Of a stretch of DNA of 64,000 nucleotides, positions 16,738 to 26,469 are shown in pieces. Position 1 is the stretch's first letter, and every line of letters starts with the position of its first letter. The stretch comes from Methylotenera_A sp040079935 (GTDB lineage: Bacteria > Pseudomonadota > Gammaproteobacteria > Burkholderiales > Methylophilaceae): assembly GCA_040079935.1 (NCBI GenBank), contig JBEBJI010000006.1, positions 1 through 64,000 of the forward strand. The letters run 5' to 3'. The position numbers and the translations under genes are program-made. The notes beneath the pieces were generated by a model that was given only the letters and a program-made list of their open reading frames with translations, searched no databases and was not told where the DNA came from.

Positions 16738-17352
16738 TTACATAACTTTTACTTTTGTTGTCTGCAAACTAGACTTATATTTGTAATAAACTCTAATGCC
16801 CAGTAAAAGCACTAACGCTGCGGCATAATAAAACGGCTCAGTGAGATCTTTTTTAACCAATAATAAATAATGCAATACCGCTAAAATGCCAATCAAATAT
16901 ACTAGTTGATGTAGTTTTTTCCACTTAGTTTTTAGGCGCTTAATCATGTAACTATTAGATGTAAAGGCAAGTGGAATGGTGAGTAGAAATGCGACAAAGC
17001 CTACCAATATACGCGGATGTTTGACAACATCTTTAATGATATCTTCCCAAATAAAGGCAAAATCTAACCAAACATACGCAACAATATGCAGGCAAGCATA
17101 AAAAAACATAAACAAGCCCAATATTCTGCGCAATTGAATTTGCCACACCTGCCCTGTCAGCAAGCGAATTGGCGCCATGCTGAGTGTTAGTAGCAGAAAA
17201 ACCAGCGCCCATGTACCAGTTGAATGCTCGACGAACTCAATTGGATTTGCGCCTAAATCTTCGTGAACCCCCAGCCATATTAAGCGTGCTAGCGGCATTA
17301 AAGCCAAAATCCATACCGCAACTTTAATGTAAATAATTTGCTGTTTATTCAT
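16738..17352 (-). CDS. msrQ: Heme-binding membrane subunit MsrQ
   Basis: MsrQ is the b-type heme membrane protein that passes quinol electrons to MsrP. The protein has 204 residues and about six helices. Histidines that could hold heme lie in FFYACLHIVAYVWLDF and KKLHQLVYLIGILAVLHYLLL. The latter is a ferric-reductase-like pattern. The start codon overlaps the msrP stop, so the two are coupled. Confidence 0.93.
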   Translation of the reverse strand: MNKQQIIYIKVAVWILALMPLARLIWLGVHEDLGANPIEFVEHSTGTWALVFLLLTLSMAPIRLLTGQVWQIQLRRILGLFMFFYACLHIVAYVWLDFAFIWEDIIKDVVKHPRILVGFVAFLLTIPLAFTSNSYMIKRLKTKWKKLHQLVYLIGILAVLHYLLLVKKDLTEPFYYAAALVLLLGIRVYYKYKSSLQTTKVKVM

Positions 17353-18419
17353 TAGAAATTGTTGAATAAATCCATGCCAGCGTACATTTGCCCTACTTGC
17401 TCGGTATAACCATTGAACATTTTTGTTTTAATGCGACCGCCGAATAATCCAGCGCCTATTGGTTTTTCAGACGATTGCGACCAACGAGGATGATCGACTA
17501 CTGGATTTACATTGGCATAAAACCCGTATTCGCTAGGACCAGCTTTCACCCAAGTCGTTAGCGGTATTTTTTCTACGAAACGAATTTTAACAATAGATTT
17601 TCCGCCTTTAAAGCCATATTTCCACGGCACCACCAAGCGCACAGGCGCGCCATTTTGATTCGGCAATACTTCGCCATACAAGCCAACAGCCAGCATAGTT
17701 AGAGGATTGTTTGCTTCATCCATACGCAAGCCTTCTGTGTAAGGCCAGTCTAAAATAGGCGAACGCACACCAGGCATGGTTTTCGGGTCATTAGCAGTAA
17801 TAAATTCTATGTATTTGGCATTGCCAGTCGGCTCAGCCCATTTAACTAGGCTCGCTAAAGGCAAGCCTATCCACGGAATCACCATCGACCATGCCTCTAC
17901 GCAACGATGGCGATAGATACGCTCTTCAAGCGGAGCAAGTTTCATCAACTCTTCGATGCTAATTGTTTTAGCTTTTTTGACTTCGCCCTCAATGCTAATC
18001 GTCCAAGGACGTGGCTTAAATAGCACCGCCTCGCGTGCTGGATCAGATTTATCGGTGCCGAATTCATAGTAATTGTTATAAGTCGTCACATCTTGATATT
18101 TGGTCAGTTTTTCGCCCGCGCCGTAAGGTGTTTTAGTGTAGCTTGTGATTTTTTGGTGCGCGGAAGTGCTTGGTTTGGCAAGTTTTTCTGCTTTGGCAGG
18201 CGCATTGGCGCGCCCTACCAGCCTCGCGTCGCCTTCAGTTGTGCCGCCTGCAATATTGGCCGCGCGCGCTTTGGCAGACAATAACAGCGCTGAACCCGTA
18301 GCCAAACCAAAGCCAGCCGCTTTAATAAACTCGCGTCGGTTTTCAAAAACATCGCGTGATGTGATTTCAGATGGTTGAATACTGCTGGGATTGGTGGCAG
18401 ATTTATTGGTAATAATCAC
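17352..18419 (-). CDS. msrP: Protein-methionine-sulfoxide reductase catalytic subunit MsrP
   Basis: MsrP is a periplasmic molybdopterin enzyme that repairs oxidised methionines. The protein has 355 residues. The Tat signal is visible as NRREFIKAAGFGLATGSALL ending at AKARAA near residue 53. The molybdenum-ligating Cys lies in YRHRCVEAWSMVIPW. The VPWKYGFKGGKSIVKIRFVE segment is a family hallmark. It overlaps msrQ. The overall length is slightly above E. coli MsrP because of the N-terminal extension before the twin-arginine motif. Confidence 0.95.
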   Translation of the reverse strand: MIITNKSATNPSSIQPSEITSRDVFENRREFIKAAGFGLATGSALLLSAKARAANIAGGTTEGDARLVGRANAPAKAEKLAKPSTSAHQKITSYTKTPYGAGEKLTKYQDVTTYNNYYEFGTDKSDPAREAVLFKPRPWTISIEGEVKKAKTISIEELMKLAPLEERIYRHRCVEAWSMVIPWIGLPLASLVKWAEPTGNAKYIEFITANDPKTMPGVRSPILDWPYTEGLRMDEANNPLTMLAVGLYGEVLPNQNGAPVRLVVPWKYGFKGGKSIVKIRFVEKIPLTTWVKAGPSEYGFYANVNPVVDHPRWSQSSEKPIGAGLFGGRIKTKMFNGYTEQVGQMYAGMDLFNNF

Positions 18420-18492
18420 GGGAATGCGCCTTTTGTAAAAGTATCTGTATGACTTAGTCGTCTATTTAGCACAAACCTTACAGATAAATATG

Positions 18493-19410
18493 CTAATTAT
18501 TCAGTTTTTTAATTGAAGTTTCAATTTCAGTGGCCAAGTCACCCTCACCCGTATTTTTTGCTATTTTCAGCGCATCTGTCAGCAACACCTTAGCGTTTGC
18601 TGTATCACCGCTCAAGGCTTTAATTTGCGCCAACTCATAACTGGCTTTTGCTTCGTAATAAGCGCCGCCATTATCTTTGGCAAATTGGATGAACTTGGTG
18701 TAAATTTTTTCGGCGTTCGCATATTCCTTAGCTTTTTCATAAACTTTGCCCAAAGCCAAACTGGCATTGGCATATTGGTCTAACGTGCCAGATTTTTGCT
18801 GCATCAACATACCTTTAAGTTGATATTCAATGGCTAAATCATGTTGACCAAGCGCGCTATACGTCGTACCTAAGCGTTCAAAACTATCAGCACGCTCATT
18901 ATCATTCTTCGTTAGCTTAGAGCCTGCTAAATAGCTGGCTAGTGCGGCATTTAAATCTTTGTTTTGTGCATGCGCCTCGCCGATTAAATTGTGATTTATC
19001 AACATAAATTTATTATTATTTTCAGATTCGCTAATCTTTAAGCTTTTTTCATAACTAGCAATCGCATCCATATATTTTTTGTTATCTAAGTGCAAATTGC
19101 CGATTAGCAAATACGCAATAATGGCATCAAAACTAGGCTTTGATTGCTTGGCAGCCAGCTCCAGCGTGCTTAAAGCCTCGTTATACTTACCTTGCGCGCC
19201 CAACGCCCTGCCCTTGCATAGCAAAGCATTGTGATTATTGGACTCTTGCTTCAAAATTTCATCAGCTATTACAATCGCGTTGGTGATATTGCCTTTATCT
19301 AACGCTAAATTACAAGCGGCATTTTTTTCAGAAAAGTCTTGTGCGTTTGCATTAAAACTGATAAAAAACAATACAGTAAATAGTTTTATTAAAGTAATTT
19401 CTTGTTTCAT
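18493..19410 (-). CDS. Exported TPR-repeat protein
   Basis: The protein has 305 residues with a signal peptide ending near FNANAQDF. The rest is tetratricopeptide repeats. Units such as ALLCKGRALGAQGKYNEALS, AYLLIGNLHLDNKKYMDAIA, SFERLGTTYSALGQHDLAIE and ASYELAQIKALSGDTANAKV have the canonical spacing. At least six units are present. It is probably periplasmic and scaffolds protein contacts; no enzymatic domain is seen. It lies just downstream of ligA in the smc-zipA-ligA series on the minus strand. Confidence 0.85.
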   Translation of the reverse strand: MKQEITLIKLFTVLFFISFNANAQDFSEKNAACNLALDKGNITNAIVIADEILKQESNNHNALLCKGRALGAQGKYNEALSTLELAAKQSKPSFDAIIAYLLIGNLHLDNKKYMDAIASYEKSLKISESENNNKFMLINHNLIGEAHAQNKDLNAALASYLAGSKLTKNDNERADSFERLGTTYSALGQHDLAIEYQLKGMLMQQKSGTLDQYANASLALGKVYEKAKEYANAEKIYTKFIQFAKDNGGAYYEAKASYELAQIKALSGDTANAKVLLTDALKIAKNTGEGDLATEIETSIKKLNN

Positions 19411-19434
19411 TTTTAACCTATTCTAAAAGTGTTG

Positions 19435-21504
19435 CTAAAAGAGTGTCGTCTGGGTTTTGATGTCACTGTCTGACGATGTTTGACTGGAATTAGTTGCTAA
19501 TAAGCTTAACAGTCCCACTTCATCAATGATTGCGACGTTTAAATCCTGCGCTTTTTCAAGCTTACTGCCCGCCTCAGTGCCTGCGACAACGTAATCAGTT
19601 TTCTTGGAGACGCTACCACTTACCTTGCCACCAGCCGCTTCTATTAAGGCTTGTGCGGCATCACGACTTAAATTTGGCAGCGTGCCAGTGAGCACCAAAG
19701 TTTTACCTAGTAATACGCCTGTAGCCCTTTGTTTTCCTGCCGCTTCAGGCCATGCAACGCCTAAATTCTGCATCGATTGAATCACCTCGCGATTATGCGG
19801 CTCGCTCAAAAACTGCAATATTGATTCTGCCACAATTGGTCCAACATCATTTACTTCAAGCAATGCTCCAGAAGGCGCATCCAGCAAGGCTTGCAGGCTG
19901 CCGAAGTGTGCGGCTAAATCTTTAGCAGTCGCTTCGCCCACATTGCGAATGCCCAAACCGTAAATAAAACGTGCCAGCGTGGTGTGTTTGCTTTTATTCA
20001 ACGCATCAATTATGTTTTGCGCTGACTTTTGCGCCATGCGATCCAAACCCGCCAGCGTGACCACATCCAGCTTATAAATATCGTCCAAATGATGCACCAA
20101 ATTGGCCTCGACCAACTGATCTGCGAGTTTTTCGCCCAGTCCTTCAATGTCTAAAGCACGGCGCGAAGCGAAATGTGTAATCGCCTGCTTACGTTGTGCG
20201 GGGCAAAATAAACCGCCTGTGCAGCGCGCAACCGCTTCATCCGCAGGTCGTTCAATGTGCGAGCCGCATTCTGGACATGTGGTAGGCATGCTAAAAATCC
20301 GCGCGGATATTGGTCTGCAGGCCATATCGACAGAAACCACTTCGGGAATCACATCGCCCGCGCGGCGCACAATTACCGTGTCGCCGATGCGAATATCTTT
20401 GCGCTTCATCTCGTCTTCGTTGTGCAGTGTGGCGTTGGTGACGTTTACGCCGCCCACAAACACGCTTTTTAAGCGCGCCACGGGCGTAATTGCGCCAGTG
20501 CGCCCTACTTGCACGGTAATGTCTTCTACGATAGTTGTTGCCTCTTCCGCAGGGTATTTATGGGCGATGGCGAATCTTGGCGCGCGCGAAACAAAGCCGA
20601 GTTCATCTTGTTGCGCAAAATGGTTCACTTTGTAAACCACGCCATCAATATCGAACGGCAAGCTGGAACGCCTTTTTCCAATTTCTTTAAAATATGCCAG
20701 CAAGCCCGCTGCGCCTTGCTTTCTGGCGCGCAAATCACTCACAGGAAAATGCAATTTCGCCAAATAATCCATGGCTTCTGTGTGTGAATTTAATGTTGGC
20801 GCACCTTTAGCCTCGCCTAAACCATAAGCAAAAAAATGTAGCGGGCGCGTAGCGGTAATTTTTGGGTCAAGCTGACGCAAACTACCCGCTGCGGCGTTGC
20901 GCGGATTGGCGAATAATTTTGCGCCTAGCTTTTCTTGATTGATATTCAGTTGCTCAAAATCTTTTTTAAGCATTAACACTTCGCCGCGTACCTCTAATAA
21001 TTCGGGTGGTCTGGAAGCCAATATCCGCGCGGGTATAGCGCGTATGGTGCGCAAATTATGTGTTACATTTTCACCGGTATAACCATCACCGCGCGTCGCG
21101 CCTTGAGTAAATAGGCCATTTTCGTAAGTCAACGTAATCGCGAGGCCGTCAAACTTGGGTTCAACTGCATATTCCACGCTTTCAACGCCCAAGCCTTCGC
21201 GAATGCGCTTATCAAACGCCAACAGCTCATCATCGCCAAACGCGTTATTAAGCGATAACATGGCTTGGCGATGCGTGACACTTTCAAACGCGCCAACCAC
21301 GCTACCACCTACGCGCTGAGTAGGCGAATCTACAGTAATCAGTTGTGGGAATTTTTGTTCTAAATCGACCAGCTGGCGGTACAAGCCATCATATTCACTA
21401 TCTGAAATGGTCGGCGCATCGAGCGTGTAATATTGATAGTCGTGCAGTGCAATTTCAGAAACAAGTTGAGCAACTTGTTTGCGCGCCGCTTCTATATCAG
21501 CCAT
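19435..21504 (-). CDS. ligA: NAD-dependent DNA ligase
   Basis: LigA seals nicks in replication and repair. The protein has 689 residues. It contains the Ia domain, the adenylation Lys in EPKFDGLAITL near residue 117, the OB fold, the Cys4 zinc finger CPECG...CTGGLFC, the helix-hairpin-helix set (GLGIRNVGEATAKDLAAHFG) and a C-terminal BRCT domain (LLGKTLVLTGTLPNLSRDAA). It is in the smc-zipA-ligA order usual for betaproteobacteria. Two variable linkers, IPARILASRPP and DMACRPISARIF, coincide with copies of the dispersed palindromic element. Recalled E. coli LigA has segments of about the same length there, so the element seems to have replaced sequence rather than lengthened the protein. Confidence 0.97.
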   Translation of the reverse strand: MADIEAARKQVAQLVSEIALHDYQYYTLDAPTISDSEYDGLYRQLVDLEQKFPQLITVDSPTQRVGGSVVGAFESVTHRQAMLSLNNAFGDDELLAFDKRIREGLGVESVEYAVEPKFDGLAITLTYENGLFTQGATRGDGYTGENVTHNLRTIRAIPARILASRPPELLEVRGEVLMLKKDFEQLNINQEKLGAKLFANPRNAAAGSLRQLDPKITATRPLHFFAYGLGEAKGAPTLNSHTEAMDYLAKLHFPVSDLRARKQGAAGLLAYFKEIGKRRSSLPFDIDGVVYKVNHFAQQDELGFVSRAPRFAIAHKYPAEEATTIVEDITVQVGRTGAITPVARLKSVFVGGVNVTNATLHNEDEMKRKDIRIGDTVIVRRAGDVIPEVVSVDMACRPISARIFSMPTTCPECGSHIERPADEAVARCTGGLFCPAQRKQAITHFASRRALDIEGLGEKLADQLVEANLVHHLDDIYKLDVVTLAGLDRMAQKSAQNIIDALNKSKHTTLARFIYGLGIRNVGEATAKDLAAHFGSLQALLDAPSGALLEVNDVGPIVAESILQFLSEPHNREVIQSMQNLGVAWPEAAGKQRATGVLLGKTLVLTGTLPNLSRDAAQALIEAAGGKVSGSVSKKTDYVVAGTEAGSKLEKAQDLNVAIIDEVGLLSLLATNSSQTSSDSDIKTQTTLF
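20287..20325 (+). repeat. Dispersed palindromic element copy inside ligA (1)
   Basis: The plus strand reads GCGCGGATATTGGTCTGCAG followed by GCCAT. This shares GGATATTGGTCTGCAG exactly with the intergenic copy at 38138-38176. It encodes MACRPISARIF before the zinc finger of LigA. Confidence 0.8.
21008..21039 (-). repeat. Dispersed palindromic element copy inside ligA (2)
   Basis: On the minus strand the core reads GCGCGGATATTGGC followed by TTCCAGACC, and the 5' arm is degenerate. It encodes ARILASRPP in the adenylation domain linker. Confidence 0.6.
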
Positions 21505-21512
21505 AAGCTAAA

Positions 21513-22802
21513 TTAGTTGAAAAGGCGCATGCTACTTGGGCTGCCAGGCATAATGCCGCGCGCAACCATGGTGGCATGAATCACTTTGAGTTGTTGCCGA
21601 ATTTTTTCGATTTGCAAATCGCCAAGCGGTTTTTGATTATCATCCACCAAGCTAGCATTTAAGCTAGAAGCCATTTTCTGTGCAATTGCTATCATCTGGT
21701 TAAACACTTGCTCGCAATTGCTAACCTTGGGAATTTCAATTTGAAAAGTGACACTTTTTAGCACATTGCTACGCAAACTATCGGCAGTGAATGGCACATT
21801 GTTGGTATCAATCGCGCTAAATAAGGGCACTTCGTTGCTGTAAAAATGAAATTTTCCGTCTTCTTTCAGTGTCATGCCACTGGCTTCAGCCAAGCCTTTG
21901 AATTTTGTGCCATGAATCGGCGCTTCGCCTTGCGCGACATGCACGCTAATCATTTGATCAACTTCAATACAAAACTGATCCAGCTCAATCGCGCGCTGAA
22001 GCGCATCGCCACTGCCCTGCCACTCGACGTGAGCATTTAACTCTAAGCCTGCATCTTCTACTGCAAATTGAAATTTATTCAGCAAGTTTTTTGCAATCGG
22101 CCCGCCTCTGTCGGCAAGCTGGACGCTGCATGCCACTTGTTTAAAAGTGGTAGCAGCGTTTTCATTCACTAAATGCCATTTATCTTGGTTATCCATGCCA
22201 TGCAGCATAATCGGCAAGTTAATTCCCGCCAATGACGTGCTAAGCGCAGCTAAATCCTTAGCTGCAATATTTTTGGTGAGATAAAAAATCGCGCTTAAAT
22301 CAATTTGTGGGTGCGTAACTTCAGGTAAATTGACCTGCATGTGCTGAATTTGTTCGTGCAACACCGCTTTAATGATGGGTTCTGCGACAATTTTAGGTTC
22401 TGGGCTTGGTTCTGATTTCAGTTCGGCCTGCGCCGCATACTCTGCATCAGCTACTTCTCTGGATTGGCGCGCGCTGGCTTCTTGCGCCTCGACGGCTTTG
22501 GTAAAAACATCGCTGTTAAAGTCTTTTGTCTTCGGCTCAACGATGGTAGGCACATCAAAAGCTTTGGCAGCACTTGCATGTTCAGTTTGGTTGAATTTTT
22601 CGGTAACTTCTGCAAGCTCCCTATCCACCATATAAGCGTCGGCATTGATATGAAAATCATCTGCCAACACGTCTTTTTGCGGCACAATAAATTCATTGTT
22701 GACTTCATGGCGCAACTTTCTTTCTTGCATCCAGTTGTAAACCACAACTCCTGCAATTATAAATCCGCCTAAAATGATCAGCCCTACTTGTAAATCTGAC
22801 AT
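21513..22802 (-). CDS. zipA: Cell division protein ZipA
   Basis: ZipA tethers FtsZ to the inner membrane. The protein has 429 residues. A single N-terminal transmembrane helix (LQVGLIILGGFIIAGVVVYNW) is followed by a long acidic, Ala/Pro/Glu-rich linker to about residue 165. The C-terminal FtsZ-binding domain contains FCIEVDQMISVHVAQGEAP and NNVPFTADSLRSNVLKSVTFQIEIP. It lies between smc and ligA, 8 bp from ligA, so it is probably one transcript. Confidence 0.9.
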   Translation of the reverse strand: MSDLQVGLIILGGFIIAGVVVYNWMQERKLRHEVNNEFIVPQKDVLADDFHINADAYMVDRELAEVTEKFNQTEHASAAKAFDVPTIVEPKTKDFNSDVFTKAVEAQEASARQSREVADAEYAAQAELKSEPSPEPKIVAEPIIKAVLHEQIQHMQVNLPEVTHPQIDLSAIFYLTKNIAAKDLAALSTSLAGINLPIMLHGMDNQDKWHLVNENAATTFKQVACSVQLADRGGPIAKNLLNKFQFAVEDAGLELNAHVEWQGSGDALQRAIELDQFCIEVDQMISVHVAQGEAPIHGTKFKGLAEASGMTLKEDGKFHFYSNEVPLFSAIDTNNVPFTADSLRSNVLKSVTFQIEIPKVSNCEQVFNQMIAIAQKMASSLNASLVDDNQKPLGDLQIEKIRQQLKVIHATMVARGIMPGSPSSMRLFN

Positions 22803-22896
22803 ATTCTTTTTATTTTACTTCTAAATGTAATAAATTTTCATTTTTTCGATTTTTTAACTTGTTTACTCAACAAAATCAAGCATGCCCAGTTTTTAT

Positions 22897-25800
22897 TCAC
22901 AAATGTATGGCCATTGCAGCTTCAATATCCACATCAACAATGCGCGACACGCCAGATTCTTGCATAGTAACACCAATGAGCTGTTGCGCCATTTCCATGG
23001 TGATTTTATTGTGCGAAACAAACAAAAATTGCGTTTTTTCGGACATTTTTTTTACCATATTGCAAAAACGCTCCGTGTTGCTGTCATCCAGCGGCGCATC
23101 TACTTCGTCCATCAAGCAGAATGGTGCTGGGTTTAGCTTAAACAGTGCGAACACCAACGCCAGCGCGGTTAACGCTTTTTCGCCGCCACTTAACAGTTGA
23201 ATCGTCGTGTTCTTTTTGCCTGGCGGTTGCGCAAAAACTTGCAAACCAGTATCTAAAATCTCGTCGCCAAGCAATTCCAGCTTGCCTTGGCCGCCGCCAA
23301 ACAGCGTGCTAAAAAGCTCGCCAAAATGTTGATTCACCGTGTTAAATGTTTGCATCAGCTTGTCGCGCGTTTCGCGGTCAATCTTCTTAATCGCATCTTC
23401 CAAGGTTTCAGTCGCCTGCACCAAATCCAACATCTGACTATCTAAATAAACTTTTCGTTCCGATTCTGTGGCCAGCTCTTGTATTGCGGCCATATTCACT
23501 GGACCGATTTCCTCAATTTGCTGCTGTAATTGGTTAGTTTTGCGCAATAATTCGCTAGTTTTTGCGTTCTCTGCCAAGCCCTGTGCCAACTCTTGCTCAT
23601 TCACACCGTTTTCCTGCAAGCCAGCTTGGCATTGCTCAAAATGCAGACGCGCCTCTTGCTCGTTTAAGCGGCTTTGCTCTACGCTATCGCGCATTGGGTG
23701 CAATTGCTGCTCATTCTGCATCCGCACACGCTCAAGCGCTTGCATGACAGTTTCTGCGCCAGCCAAATGGTTGCGTGCTTCTGCCAGCGCGGTTTCGCGC
23801 AATTGCTTGGCGTTAATCGCCTCGCCAAGATTGGTTTTTAGGGTTTCCATCGGCGTCAGTTTCAAGGTTTGTTCGGCTTCTGATTGACGCAACAAAAATA
23901 CAGTTTTTTCTTCACTATTTACATTAATTTTATTATTTAATTCATTGATATTATTATTAATTATTTTTGAATTAAAGTTTTCTTCTTGATATATTTTTTC
24001 TGCTTGTTGTATGGAATCGCGCAACGCTGAATAAACAACTTCGGCTTGTTGTTTAGCAGTTAAATCATCATTTTTAGCTAATTCTAGTGGCTCAAGAAGT
24101 GTCGAAACTGCTTGCAAAGCCGCTTGTTTATTAGCTTCTTCGTTGGTAAGTTGTGTTAATTTTGTGTTTGTTGCCGCAATCTCCGCCTTAATACTGGCTT
24201 CGCGTTCCAACGCTGATTGTTGTGCATGTTGCAAACGCGCCAATTCCAACTGTTGTTGATAATGCAAACTAGACGCAGTTTTAAGTTGCGTATTTTCCTG
24301 CTGTTGTTGCGCTCTCACCGCATGGATATTGGTCTCTGCAGTAGTTAAAGCTTCAGTTAATTTGCTTAAATTCTCTTGTAGTTTAGGTAAGTTTCTCTGC
24401 AATTTTTCTAGTTGTTGCTGACGTTCCAACACGCCATGCAAGCTAGAATTTTCGCCGTGATACGTAACGCTGTGACGACTAAAAATGTCGCCTTGCGCAT
24501 TCACCAAGATTTCACCTAAATTAAGATGATTAACAGCTTTTTCAGGAGCATCGCCGGGAGCCAATATCCATGAGCCTTCCAGCCAATCGGCTAAAATCGG
24601 TTTTAAATCTGCATCGCACTCTTTAATCACGCTTATCAATGGTGTTAAATGTGCGTTTTGTGAAGATTTAGCACTTTCAGAGGATGCCCTGTAGCCCAAT
24701 ACCAGCGCGGCTGGTGGACGTGCTCCTAAATCACCTTTTTCTGAAATCAGGGCATTCAATTTTGCGCCCAGTACCGCTTCCAGCGCCACGCTCCAAGTTT
24801 CATCAATTTTAATTTTTTGCCACAAACGTGCGTTATTTTTTAAACCCTTGCTGGAAAGCCAATCGCTCAGTTTTCCCTCAGAATTGACAGATTGTTGCAG
24901 TTTTTGAAGCGAATGAATCTCTGCATCGGCTTGATTTAACGCGCGTTGCGCTTGATTTTGCTGCTCGCGCAGTTCGCTAATTTTAGTTTGCAATGCTGTT
25001 TCGTCTACACGCTGTTTTTGCACTGCAGTTTCAATGTTAGAAACGGCCTGTGCAGCTTGTTTTAAAGCGTTTTCGCTGGTTTTTAGTTGCGCTGCATCTG
25101 GTAGCGACAAATTCGCCAAATCGGTCTGCAGGCCTGCAATGCGTTGTTTATTCTCGGCAATGCTTTGCGCGATAAAGTTGAGGTTGCTGGTTTCTATTTG
25201 AATGTGCTGATTCGCCTCCACCAGTGCATGCTGGCTGCTTTGCGCGCGTTCAGTCGCGGTTTGCAGTGCCTGCGCTTTTTCTGGCAACTTTTGTTTAAGC
25301 GCTTCTAATGCTGTTTTTGCTTGCAGTTCAGCCTGCGTTGCGGTTTCTAGTTCTGCTTGTTTTTGCACTAAACTCTGCTGAAAGTCCGCGCCAAAGCTAG
25401 CATTGCGCTCAAGTGATTGTGTGAGTTGCGCCAATTGTTGCGCCATGCGTTCGCGTGCCTCGGTGTTTTGTTTTACTTGATTTTCTAAGTTAGAAACTTC
25501 CGCATTCGCCTCGTAATAAGCGGCTTGCGCGGTATTAATACCCTCGCTGGCCGCATAATGTGCTTGGCGACTTTGTTCAAGCTCAGCTTCGCTTTTGCGC
25601 AATTCTGCCGTTTGCGCTTCCAAGGCGTTCACCAATTTATCGACTTGCGCTTTGGTTTTCTCCCAATCTCGGCTGGCATCCCGTTTTTTTAATAACCAAA
25701 GTTGCCCATCCGCCAGCTTATAAGCGGCTTGTAGGGCATGAAATTGCTGCGTCACAACAGCTTGCGATTCTAATTTGGTGATTTGTTTTTGCAGCTCACG

Positions 25801-26394
25801 GCAAATATCTTCTACGCGCACCAAGTTTTCGCGCGTATCACGCAGGCGCAGTTCGGTTTCACGACGACGCTCTTTATATTTGCTAATGCCCGCGGCTTCT
25901 TCTAAAAACACGCGCAGCTCTTCTGGCTTCGCTTCGACAATTCTGCCGATGGTATTTTGGCCGATAATCGCGTAGGCACGGCCACCCAAGCCAGTTCCCA
26001 TGAATAAATCTGAAATGTCGCGACGTCTTACTGCGGTATTGTTGATGTAATAAGTTGAGCCTTTTTCGCGCTCAATGACGCGTTTAACGCTAATCTCCGC
26101 GTATTGGCTCCATTCGCCAGCAGCGCCGCCGAGGCTGTTATCAAAAATAAGCTCTACAGAAGCTCTAGATATAGGTTTGCGATTGCTTGAACCATTAAAA
26201 ATCACCGCATCCATCGCGTCTGCGCGCATTTCTTTGGCGGAAGATTCACCCAACACCCAGCGTACCGATTCCATGACGTTGGATTTACCGCAACCATTTG
26301 GCCCCACAACGCCCACGCGCTGACCGTGCAGGTGAATGGTGGTGGGATCTACAAACGATTTAAAGCCGGCAAGTTTTAAGTGAGTTAAGCGCAA
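22897..26394 (-). CDS. smc: Chromosome segregation ATPase SMC
   Basis: The protein has 1165 residues. Walker A (GPNGCGKSN) is near residue 32, followed by a long coiled coil, a hinge around residues 510-620 (DWLSSKGLKNNARLWQKI ... GDIFSRHSVTYHG), and a second coiled coil. The C-terminal ABC signature LSGGEKALTALAL and Walker B CLMDEVDAPLDDSN are intact. Three copies of the dispersed palindromic element fall in or next to the hinge (24684-24720 and 24549-24585) and in the following coiled coil (24309-24344), all read through in frame. The gene is divergent from queF. Confidence 0.97.
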   Translation of the reverse strand: MRLTHLKLAGFKSFVDPTTIHLHGQRVGVVGPNGCGKSNVMESVRWVLGESSAKEMRADAMDAVIFNGSSNRKPISRASVELIFDNSLGGAAGEWSQYAEISVKRVIEREKGSTYYINNTAVRRRDISDLFMGTGLGGRAYAIIGQNTIGRIVEAKPEELRVFLEEAAGISKYKERRRETELRLRDTRENLVRVEDICRELQKQITKLESQAVVTQQFHALQAAYKLADGQLWLLKKRDASRDWEKTKAQVDKLVNALEAQTAELRKSEAELEQSRQAHYAASEGINTAQAAYYEANAEVSNLENQVKQNTEARERMAQQLAQLTQSLERNASFGADFQQSLVQKQAELETATQAELQAKTALEALKQKLPEKAQALQTATERAQSSQHALVEANQHIQIETSNLNFIAQSIAENKQRIAGLQTDLANLSLPDAAQLKTSENALKQAAQAVSNIETAVQKQRVDETALQTKISELREQQNQAQRALNQADAEIHSLQKLQQSVNSEGKLSDWLSSKGLKNNARLWQKIKIDETWSVALEAVLGAKLNALISEKGDLGARPPAALVLGYRASSESAKSSQNAHLTPLISVIKECDADLKPILADWLEGSWILAPGDAPEKAVNHLNLGEILVNAQGDIFSRHSVTYHGENSSLHGVLERQQQLEKLQRNLPKLQENLSKLTEALTTAETNIHAVRAQQQQENTQLKTASSLHYQQQLELARLQHAQQSALEREASIKAEIAATNTKLTQLTNEEANKQAALQAVSTLLEPLELAKNDDLTAKQQAEVVYSALRDSIQQAEKIYQEENFNSKIINNNINELNNKINVNSEEKTVFLLRQSEAEQTLKLTPMETLKTNLGEAINAKQLRETALAEARNHLAGAETVMQALERVRMQNEQQLHPMRDSVEQSRLNEQEARLHFEQCQAGLQENGVNEQELAQGLAENAKTSELLRKTNQLQQQIEEIGPVNMAAIQELATESERKVYLDSQMLDLVQATETLEDAIKKIDRETRDKLMQTFNTVNQHFGELFSTLFGGGQGKLELLGDEILDTGLQVFAQPPGKKNTTIQLLSGGEKALTALALVFALFKLNPAPFCLMDEVDAPLDDSNTERFCNMVKKMSEKTQFLFVSHNKITMEMAQQLIGVTMQESGVSRIVDVDIEAAMAIHL
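24309..24344 (+). repeat. Dispersed palindromic element copy inside smc (coiled coil)
   Basis: The plus strand has CCGCATGGATATTGGTCTCT, a perfect core. On the coding strand it gives TNIHAVRA, the same frame as the copies in fabD and pabC. Confidence 0.8.
24549..24585 (-). repeat. Dispersed palindromic element copy inside smc (hinge, 1)
   Basis: On the minus strand it reads GCTCATGGATATTGGCTC. The coding strand uses a third frame here, giving SWILAPGD. Confidence 0.7.
24684..24720 (-). repeat. Degenerate dispersed palindromic element inside smc (hinge, 2)
   Basis: The left arm ATGCCCTGTAGCCC matches intergenic copies such as 30346. The core is altered to CGCGCTGGTATTGGG on the minus strand. 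Confidence 0.5.
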
Positions 26395-26469
26395 ATTTAA
26401 TGAGTCGAATTAGGTTTAGATTTTTAAGCGTTATAATAACGTTTTTTTAAGCCAAAAACCGCATTTACT

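Noticed and set aside
22451..22772. Overlapping frames opposite and within zipA and smc
   Set aside because: They are out-of-frame or antisense readings of the low-complexity ZipA linker and the SMC coiled coil.
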